NCBI GenBank assembly: GCA_035604335.1
Contig: DATNIT010000313.1
Span: forward strand, 36,120 to 100,119
Origin: DASZHJ01 sp035604335
GTDB lineage: Bacteria; Pseudomonadota; Alphaproteobacteria; ATCC43930; CGMCC-115725
Length of the DNA: 64,000 nucleotides
Direction: 5' to 3'
Under the pieces are notes generated by a model. The model searched no databases. It was given only the letters and a program-made list of their open reading frames with translations, and was not told the DNA's origin. A program made the translations under genes and the position numbers. This document shows, piece after piece, positions 57,808-64,000 of this stretch (position 1 is the stretch's first letter; every line of letters begins with the position of its first letter).

Positions 57808-60060
57808 ATGTCTCGACCACTCTCGTTTTCGATCGTCATCAACACGGACAATCGCGCGGGCAGCCTTGCCAAGACGCTGCAGAGCCTGCGCCAGCTCGAT
57901 TATGCGGACTTCGAGGTATGCGTGGTCCGCGGGCCTACGCCTGACGGCACCAGCGAGGTGCTGGAGCCCTGGCATGGCAAGATCAAGGTGGCCCACTGCC
58001 CCGTGCGCAACCTCGCGATCTCCCGGAACCTGGGCATTGCCCTGTCCGCCGGCGAGGTCGTGGCTTTCATCGACGACGACGCGGTGCCGGAAGCGGAATG
58101 GCTCCGCGATCTCTCGATTGCCTATGAGACATCGGGCATCGAGGCCGCGGGCGGCTTCGTCCACGACCACACCGGCGTCGCGTTTCAATGGCGCTATGGG
58201 ACCAGCAATCGGCTGGGCGAGACCAAGTTCGACTGGGACCGCGCAGCGCCCGAGCTCAATGTGCCGGGGACGCCGAGCTTTCCCGCGCTCCTCGGAACCA
58301 ACTGCTCCTTCCGCCGCGCGACTCTCCTCGCGCTCGGCGGCTTCGACGAGGAATACGAATACTATCTCGAGGAGACCGATCTCTGCTGCCGACTGGTCGA
58401 CCGCGGCGGCAAGATCGCGCAGGTCGCGGGCGCCTATGTGCATCACCAGCTGCAGCCCGGCGGCCACCGCACTGGACAGCGGTCGCTCCGGCACTGGTAC
58501 CCGACGGTCAAGAACAAGATATATTTCTCCCTTGTGAACGGCGGCGCGCACCACGACATGGCCGCGATCGTGCGCGACGCCGGTCACTCCATTGACTTCC
58601 ACCGCAGCGTGCTCGAGCGCGACATCGCCAACGGAGATCAGACCGAGGCCGATCTGACGAGATTCCACTCCGACGTGGCGCGCGCCTGGGGCGACGGGCT
58701 GACACGCGGGCTTGCCGGCGACCGTCGACTGCTGAGCGCCGAGACCCTCCACGGCTTCGCTCAACCCTTCCTGCCCTTCACCGCGCCCGTGCCCGAGGGT
58801 GGCCGCAAGACCTTCTGCTTCCTTACGCAGCACTACCCGCCGGCACCGATGGCTGGTGTCGCGCGCTCCGTGCCCCCGCTCGCTCGAGCGATCGCCGCCC
58901 TCGGGCACCACGCACACGTTCTGACAAGAGGCGCGGATCAGGACAGCGTGGACTTCGACGATGGAATCTGGGTGCATCGCATCCTGCCGCGCGCGGCCCC
59001 GCCTCCCATATTCCCCGAAGGCCTATCCGTGCCACAGGGTATCTGGGACCACGCGACGGCGATGCTTCGCGAGGTGGAAAGGATCGGAACACGCAGGCCG
59101 ATTGAGGGCGTCTACGCCCCGCTCTGGGACTGCGAAGGAGCCGCGATCCAGCTGGATGGCAGGTTCCCGCTAGCGGTCGAGTTGCACACGCCGATGCACT
59201 CGGTCCTTTCGACCCAATCCCACCTGCAAGCCGACGCGACATTCATGGCTTCCGTTGCCCAGCCGATCATGGCGCTGGAGAAGCGGATGCTGCTGGGGGC
59301 AACGGGGTTGCGTGCGAACAGCGAGGCGATCATGAGGGATATCGAACGCAGTTACGGCGTGGACTTGCGGCAACGCGCACGCCTCATCCCTCATGCGATC
59401 GAGGACTGGAGCGCCTGCTCGTTCGTCGCGCCCGCGGGCTTGCCGCGGGGGTCGCTTCGATTGCTCTTCGTGGGCCGGCTCGAGCCGCGCAAGGGCATCG
59501 ATGTCCTGCTCCAGGCGGCCAGCCGATTGCTTGCCCGTTTTCCTCGGCTTTATCTGGACGTCGTCGGCAACGACACTCTCGCCGGCCCGGACGGCCGCAC
59601 CTATCGCGCGCTCTTCGAGACCGACCCCGCGAGCGCGGGTATCCGCGAGCGTGTCCGGTTCCACGGCGAGGTGAGCGAGGAAGCGCTGCGCGGGTTCTAT
59701 CGAGCCTGCGACATGTTCGTGGCGCCCTCGCGGTTCGAGTCGTTCGGGCTGATCCTGCTGGAAGCCATGATGTTCGCAAAGCCGGTGGTGTGTTGCCGGA
59801 CCGGCGGCATGCCTGAAGTCACCGTGGACGGCGAAACCGGCTTGCTGGCCGAGCCCGGCGATGCCGCCTCGCTGGAGCGCTGCCTCGAGCGCCTCATCGA
59901 GGATTCCGCCTTGCGCCTGCGCCTCGGCGCCGCCGGCCGTCGTCGGTATGAGGCTCGCTTCATGCCCGAGCGCATGGCGCGCGAGGTTGCGACGTTCCTC
60001 TGCGAGACGGCCGCCGCGCACCGCGCCGGCAAGACGCTGCCGCGCGCCGCGGCGGAATAG
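57808..60060 (+). CDS. bifunctional glycosyltransferase: GT2 domain fused to GT4 domain
   Basis: A 750-aa soluble enzyme with two transferase domains. The N-terminal GT2 part (about 1-265) has SIVINTDNRAGSLAKTL (residues 6-22), the DxD-type VAFIDDDAVPE (about 83-93), GTNCSFRRATLLALGGFDEE and the catalytic-base EETDLCCRLVD (about 189-199). The C-terminal GT4 part (about 335-745) has HYPPAPMAGVARSVPPLARA, LLFVGRLEPRKGIDVLLQAA (about 552-571) and the donor-binding FVAPSRFESFGLILLEAMMF (about 634-653). It could add two sugars in turn to one acceptor. Seven bases separate it from the next GT4 gene. Confidence 0.9.
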   Translation: MSRPLSFSIVINTDNRAGSLAKTLQSLRQLDYADFEVCVVRGPTPDGTSEVLEPWHGKIKVAHCPVRNLAISRNLGIALSAGEVVAFIDDDAVPEAEWLRDLSIAYETSGIEAAGGFVHDHTGVAFQWRYGTSNRLGETKFDWDRAAPELNVPGTPSFPALLGTNCSFRRATLLALGGFDEEYEYYLEETDLCCRLVDRGGKIAQVAGAYVHHQLQPGGHRTGQRSLRHWYPTVKNKIYFSLVNGGAHHDMAAIVRDAGHSIDFHRSVLERDIANGDQTEADLTRFHSDVARAWGDGLTRGLAGDRRLLSAETLHGFAQPFLPFTAPVPEGGRKTFCFLTQHYPPAPMAGVARSVPPLARAIAALGHHAHVLTRGADQDSVDFDDGIWVHRILPRAAPPPIFPEGLSVPQGIWDHATAMLREVERIGTRRPIEGVYAPLWDCEGAAIQLDGRFPLAVELHTPMHSVLSTQSHLQADATFMASVAQPIMALEKRMLLGATGLRANSEAIMRDIERSYGVDLRQRARLIPHAIEDWSACSFVAPAGLPRGSLRLLFVGRLEPRKGIDVLLQAASRLLARFPRLYLDVVGNDTLAGPDGRTYRALFETDPASAGIRERVRFHGEVSEEALRGFYRACDMFVAPSRFESFGLILLEAMMFAKPVVCCRTGGMPEVTVDGETGLLAEPGDAASLERCLERLIEDSALRLRLGAAGRRRYEARFMPERMAREVATFLCETAAAHRAGKTLPRAAAE

Positions 60061-60066
60061 GCGCGC

Positions 60067-61215
60067 GTGACGGGTCTCGGCGGAAGGCCGGTGCGCATCG
60101 CCGTCATCGCCTCCGTCATCGCTCGCTACGACGCGATTTCGATGGCCGCGCGGGATACGGTGAGAGCCTTTCGCGACGCGGGCGGCTTCGACGTCAGCGC
60201 CTTCACGGCCCGCAGCGATTTTCCCGACTTGGGTGCCTATCAGGTTCGCGACGCCAGAGCGCTGCGATCCCATCGCAAGTTCCGCGCCGCCGACGTGGCC
60301 ATCTATCATTTCGGCGTCTTCAGTCCGCTCTTCGAGGCGCTCTCGAGGGACAATGGCCGGACGCGCCAGATCGTGGCGTTTCACAACGTGACGCCGCCGG
60401 AGTACGTCGCGCCGGCCCAACGGGCGGTGGCCGAGCAATCCCTGCGGCAGCTGGAGACCTTTCGGAACGTGGATCGGTATTGGGCCGTGAGCCCGACCAA
60501 TGCCGATGCCCTCGTGGCTAGGGGCGTGGACCGCGCGAGGATCGAGGTGATCCCGCTGGCGGTCGATCGGCCGGCCGCGGCCGCGCTCGAGAGCAAACCC
60601 GTCGCGCCGGTTCGACTGCTGTTCGTCGGACGCCTGGTGCCGTCGAAAGGCGTTCTCGACCTGATCGAGGCCATCGACATCGCACGCACGCGCACGGCAA
60701 CCGCATTCCAGCTGGATATCGCCGGCAACGAGGATTTCTCCGATGCCTCTTATGCCGCCGACGTGAAAGCGGCGGTCGCCAACCGGGGCCTATCGACGCT
60801 CGTGCGGTTCCTGGGCGCGGTGGAGGACGCGCGGCTGGACGAGCTTTACCGCCGCGCGCATCTCCTGGTCATCCCCTCCTACCACGAAGGGTTTTGCCGC
60901 CCGGTGATCGAGGGTCTGAGGGCCGGCTGCGTTCCGGTCGGATACGCCGCCTACAACCTGCCGCGCGCGGCGCACGGGCTCGGCCGCATGGTTCCCACAG
61001 GAGACCGTGGCGCGCTCGCGGCGGCGCTCGTCGAGCTGATCGCCGCGCTGGCCCCCGCTTCCGGCCGCGCGGAGGCTCGCCTCCTGCCCTTGGACACCGG
61101 GCCGCTCAGCCCCGCCACCTTCGACGCGGCGGCTCGGCGCTATGTGCAAGACTTCACCTTCGAGCGCGTGGCGGGCCAGATGGTGCTCGGCGTCCAAGGG
61201 CTGCTGTCCCGCTGA
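60067..61215 (+). CDS. glycosyltransferase family 4 protein
   Basis: A 382-aa GT-B glycosyltransferase. Acceptor-domain start VRIAVIASVIARYDAIS (about 9-25), donor-domain strand VRLLFVGRLVPSKGVLDLIE (about 181-200), and the E-x7-E-type VIPSYHEGFCRPVIEGLRAG (about 273-292) with GYAAYNLPR after it. The retaining mechanism and GDP- or UDP-sugar donor follow from the family; the linked gmd gene favours a GDP-deoxyhexose donor. GTG 60067 is the start, with no leader of its own. Confidence 0.91.
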   Translation: MTGLGGRPVRIAVIASVIARYDAISMAARDTVRAFRDAGGFDVSAFTARSDFPDLGAYQVRDARALRSHRKFRAADVAIYHFGVFSPLFEALSRDNGRTRQIVAFHNVTPPEYVAPAQRAVAEQSLRQLETFRNVDRYWAVSPTNADALVARGVDRARIEVIPLAVDRPAAAALESKPVAPVRLLFVGRLVPSKGVLDLIEAIDIARTRTATAFQLDIAGNEDFSDASYAADVKAAVANRGLSTLVRFLGAVEDARLDELYRRAHLLVIPSYHEGFCRPVIEGLRAGCVPVGYAAYNLPRAAHGLGRMVPTGDRGALAAALVELIAALAPASGRAEARLLPLDTGPLSPATFDAAARRYVQDFTFERVAGQMVLGVQGLLSR

Positions 61216-61303
61216 GACCAAGCACACCTTGAGCGCGCACCCCGCGGCGGCTAGAAGGTGTCTGGGGGTCCTTCCCCGTCCTCGGCAACGCGAGATGAGA
61301 ATC

Positions 61304-62305
61304 ATGAAACGAGCCTTCATCACCGGCATCACCGGCCAGGACGGCGCCTACCTCTCGCAATTCCTGCTGGGCAAAGGCTACGAGGTCTTTGGGTTGGTCC
61401 GACGCAGCAGCTGGAGCGAGGGCATGGACACCCGGCTCAAATGGCTCGGTATCGCCGGCGATGTCGAGCTGGTCGACGGCAACCTCACCGACCTTTCGAG
61501 CCTCGAGCGCTTGCTCCGGCAGATCCGCCCCGACGAGATCTACAACCTCGCTGCCCAATCGTTCGTCAAGGCGTCCTGGCACCAACCGCTGCTGACGGGC
61601 AGCGTCACCGGGCTCGGTGCCGTCAACATGCTCGAGGCCACGCGGCTCGAATGCCCGCAAGCGCGGTTTTATCAGGCCTCATCCTCCGAGATGTTCGGGC
61701 TCGCGCAGGAGCCGACGCAAACGGAGAAGACACCGTTCTATCCGCGCTCGCCCTACGCCGCGGCGAAAGTCTACGCTCATTGGATGACGGTCAATTACCG
61801 CGAGAGCTTCGGCCTGTTCGCCTGCAACGGCATTCTCTTCAATCATGAGTCGCCGTTGCGGGGCATCGAGTTCGTCACGCGCAAGATCACCGACGGAGTC
61901 GCGCGCATCAAGCTCGGCCTGCAGGAGAAGCTCACCCTCGGCAATCTTCACGCCAAGCGCGATTGGGGACACTCGCGCGACTACGTGAGGGCGATGTGGA
62001 TGATGCTTCAGCAGGTGGAGCCCGAGGACTTCGTCGTCGCGAGCGGCCGGACCACCAGCGTACTCGACTTCTGCCGGCTGGCCTTCGCTCACGTGGGCTT
62101 GCGGGCGGAGGAGCACATCGCCGTCGACGCCCATTTCCTGCGTCCGGCCGAGGTCGACTGCCTCATCGGAGACGCCAGCAAGGCCCGAGAGAAGCTGGGC
62201 TGGTCGCCGGAGGTGACACTCGAGCAGTTGGTCGCAGAGATGGTGGAGTGCGATCTGCTTCGGCTGCGCGCGGGGCTCAAGACGGGCGCGGCCGGGCTCG
62301 CCTAG
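61304..62305 (+). CDS. gmd: GDP-mannose 4,6-dehydratase
   Basis: Converts GDP-mannose to GDP-4-keto-6-deoxymannose, the precursor of rhamnose, fucose, perosamine and related sugars. The 333-aa sequence has ITGITGQDGAYLSQFLLGKG (about 6-25), NLAAQSFVKASWHQP (about 79-93), YQASSSEMFG (about 122-131), catalytic SPYAAAKVYAHWM (about 149-161) and NHESPLRGIEFVTRKITD (about 182-199). ATG 61304 has GAGATGAGA just upstream; ATG 61295 is less likely. The stop shares bases with the opposing phosphopantetheinyl transferase stop (4-base overlap). No GDP-4-keto reductase or transaminase is in the window. Confidence 0.95.
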   Translation: MKRAFITGITGQDGAYLSQFLLGKGYEVFGLVRRSSWSEGMDTRLKWLGIAGDVELVDGNLTDLSSLERLLRQIRPDEIYNLAAQSFVKASWHQPLLTGSVTGLGAVNMLEATRLECPQARFYQASSSEMFGLAQEPTQTEKTPFYPRSPYAAAKVYAHWMTVNYRESFGLFACNGILFNHESPLRGIEFVTRKITDGVARIKLGLQEKLTLGNLHAKRDWGHSRDYVRAMWMMLQQVEPEDFVVASGRTTSVLDFCRLAFAHVGLRAEEHIAVDAHFLRPAEVDCLIGDASKAREKLGWSPEVTLEQLVAEMVECDLLRLRAGLKTGAAGLA

Positions 62306-63078
62306 GGTGAGACGGCAGCCGGCACAGCCTGCCACGTCACGAGCCGAGGGATGTCGCTTTCGATCGCGATTGCACCGTGGAAGCCCGCCGGCATCGACAG
62401 CGTGCGCACCGACCACGTTGCCGACGGATCCGCGGGGTGGACGACCGTATGGTCTCCAGCGTCGGCGGTCTCAGTCGGCAGCCCCTCGATCGAGCGCAGA
62501 TGCCCCGAGACACCCGTCCCCAAAGCCTTGAGCATGGCCTCCTTGCGCGTCCAGGCGGCGAGCAAAGCCGCCTTGCGCGCGCGCTCGGGCAAAGCCTGGA
62601 ACCGCTCCCGCTCGCGCGGGCCCAGGATGCGCCGCGCCAACAGATCGGGGTCGGTGAGTGGGCGCTCGGCCTCGATATCGATCCCGACGCGCCGCTCGCG
62701 GACCAGCGCGAGGGCGGCGAGATCGCCGGAATGGGAGAGGTTGAAGCAGGGCGCGAGCCGCTCCTGCCCCATGAGAAACAGTTTGCCATGCGCCCCGGCT
62801 TGAAGCTCCAGCGACCTCGCCTCCACACCGGTGAGAGCCCCCAATACCGAGCGCAGGAGCCATCGCCCCGCGACGAATCCGCGTTTGACCGAGGCCGCGA
62901 CGAGCCCGCGCGCGCGCGCCTCCTCCTCCGCGGTCAATATGCCCTCCGGAACCGCCGGTAGACCGCTCAAGGCGAAGAAGACGACTTGAACGGCGCCAGA
63001 GTCGAACCCGGCTCGGATCGCCTCGAGCGGCAGCGTGCGCGAGGGCTCCGCGCGAGGCCGCAGCACCGGCTGCGACAT
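62302..63078 (-). CDS. 4'-phosphopantetheinyl transferase (Sfp type)
   Basis: Transfers the phosphopantetheine arm from CoA to a carrier protein. The 258-aa pseudodimer shows FNLSHSGDLAALAL (about 114-127), the Mg-binding VGIDIEAERPLTDPDLLARR (about 133-152) and WTRKEAMLKALGTGVSG (about 179-195), the three Sfp-type blocks. ATG 63078 is the first ATG of the frame; TTG 63093 could extend it by five residues. It follows the Wzt-type ATPase gene by 28 bases on the minus strand. No polyketide or peptide synthetase is in the window, so its carrier target lies elsewhere. Confidence 0.92.
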   Translation of the reverse strand: MSQPVLRPRAEPSRTLPLEAIRAGFDSGAVQVVFFALSGLPAVPEGILTAEEEARARGLVAASVKRGFVAGRWLLRSVLGALTGVEARSLELQAGAHGKLFLMGQERLAPCFNLSHSGDLAALALVRERRVGIDIEAERPLTDPDLLARRILGPRERERFQALPERARKAALLAAWTRKEAMLKALGTGVSGHLRSIEGLPTETADAGDHTVVHPADPSATWSVRTLSMPAGFHGAIAIESDIPRLVTWQAVPAAVSP

Positions 63079-63106
63079 CGCCAGCAAAAGCAAGCGTCGA
63101 TCGGGT

Positions 63107-64000
63107 TCAGCGCGCGTCGAGACGGACCTCCTTCATGGGCACGCCGACGAGGCCACGGCGGATCGGGCTCTCGACCGCGCGCAGCCACATCGCATCCTCG
63201 ATCCATTGCAAATGGATGTGATCGGTTTGAATGCCTTCGACGATCGAGGGAGCCAGCGAATAGTCGCCGACGGCGAGATATGGCATTTGGAAACGAAAGC
63301 TCGCGGTGAAAGCCTGACCCGGAGCGACGCGTGGCGGATTCGACCAATAGCTCAGGTGGGTATTGTCACCGAACAGGTTTTGGCCCAGGCGGTCGCGCAA
63401 GATGAAGCCGACGATCGGGCGCGTCAGCAAGCGCTCGGCGCGGCATCGGATCCGCAACTCGACTTCCGCGCCGCCCGCGGTCGCCCGAAGCCGGGCGCCT
63501 CCCGGCTCATAGAAGCCGGCGTCCTCGATCACGGCCCCGCCATGGCCGTACCACGGCGCGCTCGGATCGAACTCGTCGAGTTCGACCACGCTGGCGCCGA
63601 GCCAGCGGGGATCCCGCACCAGCTCCGGCGCCGCCGCGCGCGCGCCGCCCTCGCCATCATCGACGATCTCGTCGCTCGGCCGCAGGAGATCGCCGGCGAG
63701 CGCGGCCTGGTATTGCCGGCAGACGTCCCGCGCCGGTCCCGCCGCGCGTACCTCACCCCGGTCCAGCCACAGAACCCGGTCGCAGAGACGCATCACCGCG
63801 CCACTGTCGTGCGAGACGAAGAGCACGGCGCCCCGGCGCCGGAATTCCTCGAGGAAGCGCATGCACTTCTGCTGGAAGGCGCCGTCGCCCACGGAGAGCG
63901 CCTCGTCCACCACCAGGATGTCCGCGTCCACGTGCGCGCACACCGAGAACGCCAGCCGCGCATACATCCCGCTCGAGTAATGCTTCACAGGCTGGTCCAT
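63107..64000 (-). CDS. polysaccharide-export ABC ATPase, Wzt type (N-terminal part beyond window end)
   Basis: About 297 C-terminal residues of the ATPase that powers O-antigen or capsule export. The signature KHYSSGMYARLAFSVCAHVD (the YSSGM form is typical of Wzt/KpsT), Walker B ILVVDEALSVGD and the H-loop LFVSHDSGAVMRL are visible; Walker A would be past the window edge. The ATG at the very end of the window is internal to the gene. After about residue 130 there is a beta-rich Wzt C-terminal domain (GGAVIEDAGFYEPGG, DRLGQNLFGDNT) that reads the glycan's terminal modification. It supports a surface-polysaccharide locus here. Confidence 0.9.
   Translation of the reverse strand: MDQPVKHYSSGMYARLAFSVCAHVDADILVVDEALSVGDGAFQQKCMRFLEEFRRRGAVLFVSHDSGAVMRLCDRVLWLDRGEVRAAGPARDVCRQYQAALAGDLLRPSDEIVDDGEGGARAAAPELVRDPRWLGASVVELDEFDPSAPWYGHGGAVIEDAGFYEPGGARLRATAGGAEVELRIRCRAERLLTRPIVGFILRDRLGQNLFGDNTHLSYWSNPPRVAPGQAFTASFRFQMPYLAVGDYSLAPSIVEGIQTDHIHLQWIEDAMWLRAVESPIRRGLVGVPMKEVRLDAR

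Noticed and set aside
1..64000. Natural-product gene cluster (P450 plus phosphopantetheinyl transferase)
   Set aside because: The two genes are 61 kb apart and no polyketide, peptide or terpene synthase gene is present.
1..64000. Mobile elements, prophage, CRISPR, tRNA or rRNA genes
   Set aside because: No transposase, integrase, phage, Cas or tRNA-like sequence was seen; gaps are 300 bases or less and none holds a GTTCRANNC T-loop in context.

Overview
This window reads as chromosomal DNA from a GC-rich, free-living alphaproteobacterium, probably of the Rhodospirillales/Hyphomicrobiales type. That placement is inference. It rests on GC-rich third codon positions, many GTG starts, tightly overlapping operons, a uronate dehydrogenase of the Agrobacterium kind, a DUF3775 protein, a rubrerythrin-VIT fusion, two FNR/FixK-type boxes, and a large set of ABC, TRAP and MFS importers beside acyl-CoA and hydantoinase/oxoprolinase genes. 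I found no rRNA, tRNA, CRISPR array, prophage or insertion sequence. Coding density is very high, and both window ends cut a gene.

0-11 kb: the end of a zinc-type alcohol dehydrogenase; then a minus-strand run (NADP reductase, OpgC-like membrane acyltransferase, two tandem SGNH proteins, cytochrome P450). The upstream SGNH protein has lost the active-site Asn and His. Next is a plus-strand nucleoside import and salvage operon (BMP-type binding protein, double ATPase, two permeases, purine nucleoside phosphorylase).

11-25 kb: a mixed housekeeping and stress region: TerC, an MFS carrier, an orphan FlhF/SRP-like GTPase, an aspartic protease, DedA, DUF4337, uronate dehydrogenase, DUF3775, an enoyl-CoA hydratase with an ADP-forming acyl-CoA synthetase, DUF190, a universal stress protein and the DUF3300-DUF2950 pair. 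FNR-type boxes precede the DUF3775 and stress-protein genes.

25-46 kb: a catabolic and import region. One hydantoinase/oxoprolinase pair lies divergent to a complete branched-chain-type ABC importer. A second pair lies beside an ATC-hydrolase-like gene, an MFS carrier and a TRAP importer whose leader holds three back-to-back hairpins. An orphan Tat-exported binding protein closes the region.

46-56 kb: a second hydratase/acyl-CoA synthetase pair plus acyl-CoA dehydrogenase. Then comes a TetR regulator with two matching 16-bp palindromes, one at its own start and one before an unknown small gene, followed by a phospholipid cassette (CDP-alcohol phosphatidyltransferase-like, CdsA-like, PlsC-like). 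A ferritin-like/VIT metal transporter, an SDR, DUF1287 and a VOC enzyme follow.

56.7-64 kb: a surface-polysaccharide locus (galE, a GT2-GT4 fusion, a GT4 enzyme, gmd, a phosphopantetheinyl transferase and a Wzt-type ATPase cut by the window end).

The best candidates for undescribed biology are the OpgC/active-SGNH/inactive-SGNH module, the TetR two-operator phospholipid cassette with its degenerate phosphatidyltransferase motif, and the triple-hairpin TRAP leader.
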